Below are positions 27,089 to 35,684 of a stretch of DNA of 64,000 nt, piece by piece (position 1 is the first letter of the stretch; each line of letters starts with the position of its first letter). The position numbers were made by a program, and so were the translations under genes. The DNA is from Rhodanobacter sp. (GTDB taxonomy: Bacteria; Pseudomonadota; Gammaproteobacteria; Xanthomonadales; Rhodanobacteraceae), in assembly GCA_024711345.1 (NCBI GenBank), contig JANJTA010000035.1:248001-312000 (forward strand). Direction: 5' to 3'. The notes beneath the pieces are model-generated. The model saw only the letters and a list, made by a program, of their open reading frames with translations. It did not search any database and was not told the DNA's origin.

Positions 27089-28541
27089 TACTCAGCCTCT
27101 CCTTGATTGCGTTGTGTAGCGCTGGGAACCGCGCCAGGGGGTCGATCTCAAGCAGCCGATTTACATCTAGGTCCGTTACTTCAAGAAGGCTCTGTGCCAT
27201 CTCGACCAGTCGATCTAGGTTGTCACTTCCCATCTCTTGTGGCTTGTCTCCGCACATATCGGCGTAGATCGCTTCGTATGGAAGCGATGTGCCAAGATAT
27301 TCGAGCACCATCTGTAAGTGGCGCTGCTCTGATGCATCCAGTGACTCGCTCAGCTTGGCCACCAACGGATGATCCACGTTGACTTGATAGCTGAAGCTGC
27401 CGTGCTTGGGTTCGAACCTGGTCCACAAGGGGACAGCGGATGAGTTGTTATTGGCCTTACGCCCGGGATAGACGATGGCTTTCCTGCTCTTCTCTGCAAA
27501 ATGGGGGATGAGTTGTTTGAGGCGTTCGCGGATGGCGTCCGGCGGGTAGGCTGCAGACTTCTTGATGTCCAAGGCCCAGAGCTCGTCAAACGAGTTGGGG
27601 ATGTCGACCTTCACCCGCGTCAGCTTGTAGAACTCCTGCTTTGGCACAAGCCTGAACCATGTGCCCCAGATGACGAGCCGACGGCCTCGGTAGACGTAGA
27701 AGCCTTGGGTGCCACGCAATCCTTCACGACCTCCAGCCGCCTCGATCTCGTCTTCCGACAAGTGGCTGATTGGCGGAAGGATGAAAGGTGAGACTTCTAC
27801 AGTTCCGCGCGCTTCCCGGATGGTCTGACCTTCGAGCTCTTGGCGATACGGATTCGACGCAAGAAAAGGATCGCGAGGGGGGAGCTGAAGTCCATTGACC
27901 GTGATGGATACAGCAGGATGTGGCATCTCCTTCTGTGTAAACCGATGGAACACCAATGCCAAGTGCTCGAACAACGGCTCCATTCTGGTCGTCATTTCCT
28001 GCTGTGGATTTCTGGCACCCGCAGTCAGCCGATCCAGCTCTTGCCAGACCACCAGCGTGCCGGTCTCCTGTGCGAGCAGGCGCTTGTATAGAGGCACCAT
28101 CTGGAGGTCATCGATGTCTGGCACGACAACCAGCCATTTCCCTGTCTGTCGCACCACATCTAGGTCCCAACGCCGAGCGCTTGTCATGCCGGATTTCCGA
28201 CTGATGACAGTCAGCTTCCTGCTCTGGGACAACGAGGCAGTCTTGAGTCCCAGGCCGAACCTGCCCAGATCATGGACACCTCGTTGATCGGTAGGGCTGA
28301 TGCTTCCATGACGCATGGCATTGGTGAGTTCGTCTGGCGCCATGCCACTGCCGTCATCAAGGACCGCGACGAACGGACTTTCAGAGGCGTCGTACTGGAT
28401 CTGTATCTTGCTTGCCCCTGCTGACAGGCTGTTGTCCACGATGTCGGCCACAGCAGCCTCCAACGAGTAACCAACCGCCCGCATTGACTCGATCAATGAG
28501 ACCGGGTCGGGAATAACTTCCAATGTTTGAATTCGACTCAT
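27081..28541 (-). CDS. MORC/MutL-like GHKL ATPase (Mza-type system)
   Basis: 486 residues. The Bergerat ATP-binding fold has the N-box Asn37 (ADIVDNSLS), the G1 box DDGSGM (62-67) and the G2 box GRFGLGLKTA (93-102). A C-terminal segment of about 280 residues has no motif I can name. Bacterial MORC-like ATPases in restriction-type operons were described as relatives of MutL and of eukaryotic MORC. It starts 32 bp after the methyltransferase gene. Confidence 0.9.
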   Translation of the reverse strand: MSRIQTLEVIPDPVSLIESMRAVGYSLEAAVADIVDNSLSAGASKIQIQYDASESPFVAVLDDGSGMAPDELTNAMRHGSISPTDQRGVHDLGRFGLGLKTASLSQSRKLTVISRKSGMTSARRWDLDVVRQTGKWLVVVPDIDDLQMVPLYKRLLAQETGTLVVWQELDRLTAGARNPQQEMTTRMEPLFEHLALVFHRFTQKEMPHPAVSITVNGLQLPPRDPFLASNPYRQELEGQTIREARGTVEVSPFILPPISHLSEDEIEAAGGREGLRGTQGFYVYRGRRLVIWGTWFRLVPKQEFYKLTRVKVDIPNSFDELWALDIKKSAAYPPDAIRERLKQLIPHFAEKSRKAIVYPGRKANNNSSAVPLWTRFEPKHGSFSYQVNVDHPLVAKLSESLDASEQRHLQMVLEYLGTSLPYEAIYADMCGDKPQEMGSDNLDRLVEMAQSLLEVTDLDVNRLLEIDPLARFPALHNAIKERLSNV

Positions 28542-28573
28542 GTCTCTGTCCCCTGAAGCAAACCGAGTTCCCG

Positions 28574-30178
28574 CTAACGCCCTTGCAGCACTCCATGAAC
28601 CACCTTGGCGATCTGCTTAGCCAGTGCTGGAGGAACTGCATTGCCTACTTGCACGAACTGCTGGGTTCGATTTCCAAGGAATAAATAGTCATCCGGAAAC
28701 GTCTGGAGCCTAGCCGCTTCTCGCACAGTCAGACTGCGGCATTGAGAGACGTCCGAGTGAATGAAAGCGTGGCCGTCCTTCGACAAGTGGCTCGTGATGG
28801 TGCTAGCTGGCCCACCCGCCTTCTGAACGCGAAATCTGTCGGAAAATGCCCCCGTCTCCCAGCTTTCGTGATCGGGTGCGAGCCGGCGTGGAAAGTCACC
28901 GCTTGTGGGTGAGCGGCCGGTGATCTCGGCGAATGCGGCACAAAACATGTAACGCCCTAGATCCGATTTCATGTGGGTGCGCGTTTCATGGTTCAGGACC
29001 ACTCCAGGATTCGAACCCCTGAGGGATGAAGCCAAGGAGTTGGTTTTACCTGGGACGTAGCGTGTTGAACTTCTGGGTAGTCCGGATGCTGGAACGGTCG
29101 CATCCAGAACATCAGCCACTGCAGAAAAACGGGACCTGATGATGCTTGCAACGCGATGGCGCTCTTCATCCATGACCTTGTGCCAAGCCTCACCGCTGTC
29201 TGCATCCCGACTCAAACCACTGCGAAGTGGTGGTAAACCAGCCAAAGCCTGCTCGATTCGCGCGCGCTCGATCTGCACGTCGAGACCAGGAACCCTTGCG
29301 ACGGATGGCTTCATGCAGTCGGTTCTGATCCCCATGATGATGACCCGGTGCCTTGCTTGGGGAATTCCGTGGTCCTCACAGCGGATGACGAAGCCAGAGG
29401 GATTGTGGTCGACCAATGATTGGGTTCGCGCAGTTGAATTCGGCACATGGATGGGGAGCAGAACATAGTTCGCCGCTCCCCTCGTCCCACCGGGGTGTCC
29501 CGCCAATGCTCTCGATGGGTTGGAAAGATCCTCTTGGATCGCGGAAAACATCTCTTGATTCCCGACCTTTGAGGTCAGGATGCCCTTTACGTTCTCCATG
29601 ATGAACACAGCGGGCTTGAACTCAGCCAAGATGGCCAAGTATTGCCTGTAGAGGAAATGGCGAGGGTCTCCCTTGGTCGTAAAACCTGCGACGTTTTTCT
29701 GGCGCGCGCGTCCAACAAGTGAAAAGGCTTGGCATGGGGGTCCTCCAATCAGGATCATTTCGTCATAGTGGTTCCGCACCGATTCAATCCGATCGAAGAG
29801 TGCTTTGTTGTCAGCTGTAGTTCCCAAGGTCAGATTGAGCGCTTCCTGCTCTGCTTCCCGCCAAAGATGTGACCAACGACCAAAGCGAAAGTGGCTTACA
29901 GGATCTGGCATGGAGCCCGTTGCTGTGGCTTTCAGGAAGTCCCAGTAGTCGGACGGAATTTGACCTTCCTGTCGCTGCAGCAATCTATAAAAGGCCCGCA
30001 GACGCAACGTTGCATGTGCCGATTTTTCCATCTCCGCCGAGACAGCCAGCTCGAAAGGATAGTGGCCCGGTCGCGCCAGTGGCTGGAAGCTGCTGAAACC
30101 TTCGCCGAGCCCACCAGGCCCCGCGAAGATGTCAATCACTCCAATTGTGCTTCGATTGCGGTTGCGTGCTGCGGACAA
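28574..30178 (-). CDS. DNA (cytosine-5) methyltransferase (Mza-type system)
   Basis: 534 residues. Motif I is DIFAGPGGLGEGF (16-28), motif IV GGPPCQAFS with catalytic Cys149, motif VI ENVKG (195-199), motif VIII PQARHRVIIMG and motif X QVGNAVPPALA near the end. All catalytic elements are present. It is the first gene of the five-gene minus-strand operon and diverges from vsr. The target sequence cannot be read from this window. The start at 30178 lies only 18 bp from the vsr start. Confidence 0.92.
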   Translation of the reverse strand: MSAARNRNRSTIGVIDIFAGPGGLGEGFSSFQPLARPGHYPFELAVSAEMEKSAHATLRLRAFYRLLQRQEGQIPSDYWDFLKATATGSMPDPVSHFRFGRWSHLWREAEQEALNLTLGTTADNKALFDRIESVRNHYDEMILIGGPPCQAFSLVGRARQKNVAGFTTKGDPRHFLYRQYLAILAEFKPAVFIMENVKGILTSKVGNQEMFSAIQEDLSNPSRALAGHPGGTRGAANYVLLPIHVPNSTARTQSLVDHNPSGFVIRCEDHGIPQARHRVIIMGIRTDCMKPSVARVPGLDVQIERARIEQALAGLPPLRSGLSRDADSGEAWHKVMDEERHRVASIIRSRFSAVADVLDATVPASGLPRSSTRYVPGKTNSLASSLRGSNPGVVLNHETRTHMKSDLGRYMFCAAFAEITGRSPTSGDFPRRLAPDHESWETGAFSDRFRVQKAGGPASTITSHLSKDGHAFIHSDVSQCRSLTVREAARLQTFPDDYLFLGNRTQQFVQVGNAVPPALAKQIAKVVHGVLQGR

Positions 30179-30196
30179 TTTCAGGACTCTGCCGAT

Positions 30197-30685
30197 ATGG
30201 TTAAAGACGTAATGAGCACTGAAAAGCGCTCGGCGCTGATGTCACGGATCCGAGGCAAAGACACCGGCCCCGAACTTCTCGTAAGGCAGGGTCTCTGGCG
30301 AGCGGGCTTCCGGTATCGCCTTCAAGTCAAGGAATTGCCCGGCAAGCCTGATCTTGTGCTGCCGAAGTGGCGGGCGACTGTGTTCGTGCATGGGTGCTTC
30401 TGGCATCGTCACAGCGACTGCGCCTACTTCAGGCTCCCCCGAACGCGGCCGGAGTTCTGGGCTGCCAAGCTCCAGCGCAACAGTGAAAGGGACGCCTCCG
30501 CTACCAGCAAGTTGATCCAAGCAGGCTGGCGGGTCGCAATCGTTTGGGAATGTGCCCTTCGCGCTGACGCTGACAAGGCTGGTGAAATACTTGCTGCCTG
30601 GATCACAGAGGACCAAGGCAGCATCGAGATCACAGGGCGACAGCATGCAGTGCATCGCCACCCGATTGGCGATCACATTGACTGA
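30197..30685 (+). CDS. vsr: Very short patch repair endonuclease
   Basis: 162 residues from the ATG at 30197; a second ATG at 30212 (MSTEKRSALMSRIRGKDT) may be the true start. Vsr features are RGKDTGPELLVRQGL, the catalytic Asp of GKPDLVLPKW and the zinc/active-site segment FVHGCFWHRHSDC. Vsr nicks at T:G mismatches left by deamination of 5-methylcytosine, which fits the neighbouring cytosine methyltransferase. Frames that extend upstream overlap the methyltransferase gene and are rejected. Confidence 0.92.
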   Translation: MVKDVMSTEKRSALMSRIRGKDTGPELLVRQGLWRAGFRYRLQVKELPGKPDLVLPKWRATVFVHGCFWHRHSDCAYFRLPRTRPEFWAAKLQRNSERDASATSKLIQAGWRVAIVWECALRADADKAGEILAAWITEDQGSIEITGRQHAVHRHPIGDHID

Positions 30686-31082
30686 CCCCATACCTTCGAT
30701 CCCCCCGCGTCCTGTCCGGTTGTCTCCGCAAATACTCTGAGATTCCTGTCTCATCCGACGATACAGGCAAGTGATGCATTCTCTTGAATTTGGCTCCTGA
30801 CATTCTATGTGCAAAGGCAGGCATCGGCCTACTGCGGTCTCACGAAGTCGATCAACGGTCGTGAGAGAACAGGATTTCATGGAAACGATCGAGAGCATTT
30901 GTCACCAGCTGACGCTGATGTATTGTTTCTACAAACCCATCACCGTCAGCCCTTTTGCCAGCAAATCGGGCCATTCGTCCACCGGACCATCGGGTTGGCA
31001 GCATGGTGGGAACTCGGCTTTTCTCACCACATCCAACGCCATCAGCACTATTCGCCAGCAAGGAGCGAGTTCCGGCGTCGAG
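30686..31082. other. Intergenic stretch after vsr, 397 bp
   Basis: No convincing gene. Small frames at 30807-31061 on both strands lack known features. Composition changes here from the Mza-type region to the more GC-rich cassette region, so this may be a junction between two cargo modules. Confidence 0.45.
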
Positions 31083-32075
31083 TCAGTCGCCGTCAGCGAT
31101 GGTCATGTCATCGTCGCCCAGATCGAACACATTGCCGTCGAACACGACATTGACGTCGAATGCTTGACCCGAAAGCAACACGACACTCGCGGTGTCATAG
31201 TCCATGCTCGCGGGTGTCGTATCGCTTTCGTGCGGTCGAGTTGGACAGATCTGACCCCACTCGATGCGCCGGATGCCTCCCCACCGCTCGTCGGCTACCT
31301 CATACATCACGTTGCTGTCCGGTGGATAGGTCGACAGTGCGTGGATCAATGCCGCCACCGTCATGCCCGGATCGGTACCGAGTACCGTCGCCGCGTTCAT
31401 CGAGGTCGCCCGGAGGCCTGATCCGGCGCGATCCGCATCTGTTGACAAATGGGCCGGCCGCACCTCAAGGGTCTGCTGCTCCTGATCAAGCCGCCCCAGT
31501 GCATAGCGAGCCAACGAAATCACCAACTGACTGACGGCGCCCACGCCATCGTGGAGCAGCCGCTGATGTACCTCGACCGGCAGGGCGATCTGCGTGAGCT
31601 GCGCGTCGACCCGCGGCTGACGCTCCGGCTGGACGATCACCCAGTGGTCGTCTCTCGGCCGCGCATCCAGCACGGCATTCGGCCAAAGCCGGTCGAGCAC
31701 GAGGAACTCCTCGCGTCGCTGCGCTTCCGTCCGGGGGGCTGACGATGGAAGGACCACATTCGGTGAAGTCGGAACCGGCCCGGGATGTGCCTGCGCATGC
31801 AGGGTGAGCTGCTCGGCGTCCAGCCAAGCCAGCGCTTGGCGCACCAAGGCAACGAGTACCTGGTTGAGGCTGCCCAGCGCTTCGCGCCGGAGTCGGTGGT
31901 GGAGTCCCTGGGGAATGGCCACCTGGAACGGCAGATGCCCGGCGCGCGACAGTCGCCCTTCGATCATCACCACGAAATGCGCATCCCGCGGACGCAGCGT
32001 CAAGACAGGCAGGGACGAAGAGATTCCTGCGTCCGCTATGTCGCCGCAGCCAGGATCCGGGGGCGTCGGGTTCAT
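31083..32075 (-). CDS. Uncharacterised protein with internal duplication
   Basis: 330 residues. Residues about 26-98 and 140-205 are two copies of one domain: each has an R-P-R-D-x-H/W strand, an LP-x-x-V/L strand, a helix and an ending A-x-x-L-D-x-E-Q-x-TL (ALAWLDAEQLTL and ALGRLDQEQQTL). The C-terminus (about 235-330) contains MTVAALIHALSTYPPDSNVMYE, resembling small phage- or plasmid-borne domains that read L-x-x-YPPD. The gene diverges from the cassette at 32261 and could be its regulator or partner. Function unknown. Confidence 0.7.
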   Translation of the reverse strand: MNPTPPDPGCGDIADAGISSSLPVLTLRPRDAHFVVMIEGRLSRAGHLPFQVAIPQGLHHRLRREALGSLNQVLVALVRQALAWLDAEQLTLHAQAHPGPVPTSPNVVLPSSAPRTEAQRREEFLVLDRLWPNAVLDARPRDDHWVIVQPERQPRVDAQLTQIALPVEVHQRLLHDGVGAVSQLVISLARYALGRLDQEQQTLEVRPAHLSTDADRAGSGLRATSMNAATVLGTDPGMTVAALIHALSTYPPDSNVMYEVADERWGGIRRIEWGQICPTRPHESDTTPASMDYDTASVVLLSGQAFDVNVVFDGNVFDLGDDDMTIADGD

Positions 32076-32260
32076 TCCATCACTCCTATCAATGCCATCA
32101 GTTTAAGACAGGCGGCTACCAGCTGAACCACTCGTGACGTTAATACACTTATTGATTGTTTTGATGGTATTAAAAGCGTAGAGTGCGATGCATATCGATC
32201 GGGTGCACCTGGTCCCCGGTGGATGACCATCGTCGCCCAACAGTCATCAGGAGACATCGC

Positions 32261-32755
32261 ATGGCACTTCGCACAATCACCGGAGAGCTCGCCAGTTGGG
32301 GGAGCGCGGAAGAAAACCAGTACGGCGCAGCGCTCTACACCTACCTGCGCTTCGACACGGCCGAGGTTGGAGACGGTTATGTCGAAGGTGTGCTCGCGGT
32401 TCCCATGCTCGACTCGCTGCTGCGTACGGGGGGCACGATGACGTTCTATCTAGCCGAGGTGCACATGCCGCGCCTCGTGGGGAGCCGCAAGTTCCATGTG
32501 CTTTACGCCGTTCGTAGGCAGGGCCGCGTCACGGAAGCCATGGCGGCAACCTGCCGTCTGGTGAACCAGCAAAAGATCGCCGCGTGGCATCTCTTCCTCG
32601 CCGGCGCCGTACTGATGCTGGCGTACGGACTGGGCCTGTTGTTGTGGCTCTGGGCGCTGCGTCTGTTGGTCGTCCACTTGCCGACGGCCGCGATGCGGCA
32701 GGAGATCCAGCGGCCATTGCCGGCCGCGGCCCTGCCAGAGGGAGCGCGCCCATGA
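32261..32755 (+). CDS. Uncharacterised membrane protein, first gene of cassette
   Basis: 164 residues. The start at 32261 is preceded by CAGGAGA; an upstream in-frame ATG at 32183 lacks a good site. The first 110 residues are soluble and beta-rich (YTYLRFDTAEVGDG, YVEGVLAVPML). A strong hydrophobic segment (LFLAGAVLMLAYGLGLLLWLWALRL, split here only by description, about 115-140) forms one or two membrane helices. No family recognised. Its stop overlaps the next start (ATGA). Confidence 0.65.
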   Translation: MALRTITGELASWGSAEENQYGAALYTYLRFDTAEVGDGYVEGVLAVPMLDSLLRTGGTMTFYLAEVHMPRLVGSRKFHVLYAVRRQGRVTEAMAATCRLVNQQKIAAWHLFLAGAVLMLAYGLGLLLWLWALRLLVVHLPTAAMRQEIQRPLPAAALPEGARP

Positions 32756-33153
32756 ATCACGTCAATACCGAGCGTCTGTTCCATGCGTTCCCGGCGCTCT
32801 ATCGCGATCGCACCGCACCGATCACGCAAAGCCTGATGGCCTTCGGATTTGAGTGCGGCGATGGTTGGGTCGAACTGCTCTACAACCTCAGCCAAGCGTT
32901 GACCGAACACTCGGGCAAGGCCGGGCTGGACATCGTAGCGACCCAGGTGAAAGAGAAGTGGGGCGAGCTGGTCGTCTATGCCGATGGTGCGGACGACGAA
33001 GCGTATCGACTGATCGAGGACGCGAGGGAAGCGTCGGCCACGATCTGCGAAGTGTGCGGCGCACCGGGCCGGCTCTATACCTGGGGCTGGCGGCAGACAA
33101 GGTGCACCGAGCACGCCCCTGATGGCCCCGCCTCCTCTCGACATTTCCACTGA
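32752..33153 (+). CDS. Uncharacterised small zinc-ribbon-like protein
   Basis: 133 residues. The ATG overlaps the preceding stop, so it is translationally coupled. The N-terminal part has LFHAFPALYRD and a W-x-x-L-L helix. The C-terminus has ICEVCGAPG and RCTEHAP, a Cys-x2-Cys and Cys-x2-His pair likely to bind zinc. Related short proteins occur in phage and mobile elements, and their function is not known to me. Confidence 0.7.
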   Translation: MNHVNTERLFHAFPALYRDRTAPITQSLMAFGFECGDGWVELLYNLSQALTEHSGKAGLDIVATQVKEKWGELVVYADGADDEAYRLIEDAREASATICEVCGAPGRLYTWGWRQTRCTEHAPDGPASSRHFH

Positions 33154-33170
33154 TCAGCCGGATTCAGACC

Positions 33171-33995
33171 ATGCAGAAGCCGCGTGTACTGTGGGAGCGA
33201 TTCGCACTGAATGAGAAGGGGCACGATTTCGCCGTGGGCGACATCCATGGTCACTTCCCGGCACTGGAGCGCTTGCTGGCGCGGATTGGATTTGACGACG
33301 CGCGCGACCGCCTGTTCGCCGTCGGCGACCTGATTGATCGCGGGCCGGCCTCAGCACGCTTCATGGAATTCCTGGCACGGCCGTGGTTCCATGCCGTGCG
33401 CGGCAACCACGAGCAGATGATGATCGAGTCGGCCTTCGACCCGGACATGCTGGCCACGTGGGAGGACAACGGCGGCGGGTGGGCCAGGCGGTTCCTGAGC
33501 CCGACCGCCATTGATCAGCAGCGCGCGGTTGCCGATCAGCTGCCGTTCGCGATCGAGGTCGTCACCCGCCACGGACTTGTGGGACTGGTGCATGCGCACC
33601 TGCCACTGCCGACGTGGGCGGTGTTCCGTCAGGCGCTGCAGGCGATTTCGGCGGCGCCCATCGATCCAATGCGGTTTCCGGGAATCCACCGGGACACGCC
33701 GTATTTCCATCTGGACTACGCACCGTGGCTGTGGGAGGTGCTGTATTCGCGGGCGACTGCGCGCGCTGTGCTCGGGGGCGGAGTCTTTCGCGCCGAACCC
33801 CGCGAGGTGGCACGCATTCCGGACCTGCAGGCCTTGGTGATCGGGCACACCTCGGTGTTCGGGGCGCCGCCGCCGTCGGCCGCCAACATCCATCTGATCG
33901 ATTCTGGCGCCGGCTATCGCCGGGAGGGCGCCGCACTCACGCTGATGGATCTGGCGACCTATGCCACATTCAGCGAACCCGCCGAGCAGGGCTGA
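33171..33995 (+). CDS. Calcineurin-like (lambda-type) metallophosphatase
   Basis: 274 residues. The binuclear metal site is complete: GDIHGHFPALE (about 23-33), GDLIDRG, RGNHEQ, HAHLPLP and VIGHTSV. Family members dephosphorylate Ser/Thr proteins or nucleotide ends; bacterial Pnkp uses the same fold for RNA 3'-end healing. The gene lies 17 bp after the zinc-ribbon gene. Its substrate here is unknown, but the neighbours are nuclease- and HAD-like, so a nucleic acid end is a possibility. Confidence 0.88.
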   Translation: MQKPRVLWERFALNEKGHDFAVGDIHGHFPALERLLARIGFDDARDRLFAVGDLIDRGPASARFMEFLARPWFHAVRGNHEQMMIESAFDPDMLATWEDNGGGWARRFLSPTAIDQQRAVADQLPFAIEVVTRHGLVGLVHAHLPLPTWAVFRQALQAISAAPIDPMRFPGIHRDTPYFHLDYAPWLWEVLYSRATARAVLGGGVFRAEPREVARIPDLQALVIGHTSVFGAPPPSAANIHLIDSGAGYRREGAALTLMDLATYATFSEPAEQG

Positions 33996-34037
33996 CGTCA
34001 TGCATCGCATCCGTCCAGGCATTCCGGAGATCTGGTT

Positions 34038-34523
34038 ATGAATCTGCTGTTCCTCGATTGCGAGTGGGCCGACGTGCTGGCCTCGGAACTGGTCTCGATC
34101 GCGTTGGTTCCACTCGACGGCGAGCGCATCTTCTACGCCGAGCGCGCGCAACTGCCGGAACCCACCCCGTGGGTGGCCGTGGCCGTATATCCGCTGCTGA
34201 GCCGGGGCAGCACCATGATGGACGATGCGGCCATGACGCACGCGTTGCGCACCTATCTGGCCGATTTTGACGACGTCAGCATCTGCTACGACCACGGTGC
34301 GGATCGTGCCTTCTGCCAGGCGGTGCTGGATGGACCGGAGGGCGTGGATGCCGAGGCACTCGGCCCGCATCCCCACGGAATTCGCTGGGACATGGTGCGG
34401 GATATGGGCCGCGCCCTGGATCGGTGGTGGCGCGACCGCCCGGAGGCAGCGCGCAATCGTCACCATGCGCTGATGGACGCGCAGGCGTTGCGTGGCGCGT
34501 GGCTGTCGCTCTGGGGTTTCTAG
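34038..34523 (+). CDS. DEDDh 3'-5' exonuclease-like protein, copy 1
   Basis: 161 residues. Motif Exo I is FLDCEWAD (Asp7, Glu9), Exo II Asp is in YDHGADRAFC, and Exo III is HHALMDA, giving the H-x4-D signature. All five catalytic positions of the DEDDh family are present. Size and layout resemble small RNase H-fold exoribonucleases such as the mycobacterial Rv2179c type. GGAGA precedes the start. The next gene starts 11 bp downstream. Confidence 0.8.
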   Translation: MNLLFLDCEWADVLASELVSIALVPLDGERIFYAERAQLPEPTPWVAVAVYPLLSRGSTMMDDAAMTHALRTYLADFDDVSICYDHGADRAFCQAVLDGPEGVDAEALGPHPHGIRWDMVRDMGRALDRWWRDRPEAARNRHHALMDAQALRGAWLSLWGF

Positions 34524-34534
34524 GGGAGCCGGCC

Positions 34535-35074
34535 ATGCTGCTCTATCTCGATTACGACGGCGTCCTTCATCCAGATGAGGTCTACCTGGATGCCCACAAC
34601 CGCGTCTATCTGCGCGGCGAGGGCAAGCTGTTCGAACATGCGGCGTTGCTGGAGGCATTGCTTGCACCGTATCCGCAGCTGAAGATCGTGCTGTCGACAT
34701 CGTGGGTGCGCATCAAGGGATTCGACCGTGCGCGCGGACGATTGCCCCAGGGGTTGCGCGAACGGGTCATCGGCGCGACATGGCACAGCCAGTTCCTGCA
34801 GGATGACCACTTGCGGGACTGGTGGGTGAACCAGTCCTCCCGTTACGAACAGATCCGCCACGACGTCGTGCGGCGCCGACCCGACGACTGGATGGCACTC
34901 GACGACGACCAGCAGGACTGGCCATCGTCGGAGGCACGTCGTCTGGTGGCCTGCGATCCGATGTGTGGCTTGGGGAAATGGCGGACACGGGATGCGTTCG
35001 AGCGACGATTGGCGAAGCGCATGGTTGGCGATCCCGGTGAGCCACAGGTGATGGATGGGCAGGCGCCGTGTTGA
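34535..35074 (+). CDS. HAD phosphatase of the RNA-repair-associated type
   Basis: 179 residues. The nucleophile motif is LYLDYDGVLHPDE, motif II Ser/Thr is in IVLSTSW, and the acidic motif is WMALDDDQQDW. This matches the small HAD domain found in Swiss-Army-Knife RNA repair proteins. The start at 34535 is preceded by AGGGGAG; the upstream in-frame ATG at 34424 lies in the previous gene. It is sandwiched between two DEDDh genes, overlapping the second by 7 bp, which argues for a joint task on RNA or DNA ends. Confidence 0.8.
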   Translation: MLLYLDYDGVLHPDEVYLDAHNRVYLRGEGKLFEHAALLEALLAPYPQLKIVLSTSWVRIKGFDRARGRLPQGLRERVIGATWHSQFLQDDHLRDWWVNQSSRYEQIRHDVVRRRPDDWMALDDDQQDWPSSEARRLVACDPMCGLGKWRTRDAFERRLAKRMVGDPGEPQVMDGQAPC

Positions 35075-35646
35075 TCTTCCTCGATACCGAATACACCGAC
35101 CTTGAGTCGCGCCGGCTGATCAGCCTCGGCATGGTGTCGGAGGACGGTCGGCGAATGCTGTACGTGGAGTGCGCCGGTGTACCGCGCGCGATGTGTTCCC
35201 GTTTCGTGGTGGAGCACGTTTGGCCGCATCTGGGTCGGGATCGTACAGCGATAGGCGATCCGCCGGCCTTGCAACATCACTTGGGGGACTGGCTCGCGAG
35301 TTTGCCGCGACATGTACAACTGGCCTGCGATTCCTCCATCGACGTCGAGCTGTTACGCAGCGCGTTGGGGACGCCGTTGCCGCCGAACATCGACACGGTG
35401 CGTTACGACCTGCGCCCGCTGATCGATGCCGCGACCTATAACCAAGCGGTCTGCCGCTATCACGCCGCCCCCAATCATCCGTGGCACCACGCTCTGCACG
35501 ATGCCCACGGGCATCGCTGGGGATGGTTGGCTTGGCAGGACGAGCACCGACGACGGAAGACGGGGTCAACGGCCAACCGGGATTTTTCCACCAACAACGA
35601 CAAAGGTCGAACCATCAATGCCACGTTCAAGGAGACACAGCGATGA
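35068..35646 (+). CDS. DEDDh 3'-5' exonuclease-like protein, copy 2
   Basis: 192 residues from a GTG that overlaps the HAD stop. Exo I is FLDTEYTD (Asp6, Glu8), the Exo II Asp is in LACDSSID, and Exo III is HHALHDA. It is a distant relative of the gene at 34038, with the same motif spacing but low identity elsewhere, so it looks like an ancient duplication or a heteromeric pair. The last 30 residues are polar and lack structure. The stop overlaps the start of a 13-codon stub. Confidence 0.8.
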   Translation: MLIFLDTEYTDLESRRLISLGMVSEDGRRMLYVECAGVPRAMCSRFVVEHVWPHLGRDRTAIGDPPALQHHLGDWLASLPRHVQLACDSSIDVELLRSALGTPLPPNIDTVRYDLRPLIDAATYNQAVCRYHAAPNHPWHHALHDAHGHRWGWLAWQDEHRRRKTGSTANRDFSTNNDKGRTINATFKETQR

Positions 35647-35684
35647 AGTTGATCTATTACCCCGTATGCCACAACGTCGTCTAG
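35643..35684 (+). pseudogene. 13-codon stub of a truncated gene
   Basis: The ATG at 35643 overlaps the preceding stop and encodes MKLIYYPVCHNVV before a TAG. The overlap and the natural-looking N-terminus suggest the first codons of a seventh cassette gene that was cut off, possibly by insertion or deletion at about 35680. A genuine micro-peptide is an alternative. Confidence 0.4.

Noticed and set aside
30807..31421. Plus-strand frame of 204 codons after vsr
   Set aside because: Most of it is antisense to the duplicated-domain gene at 31083, and the unique upstream part has no features.
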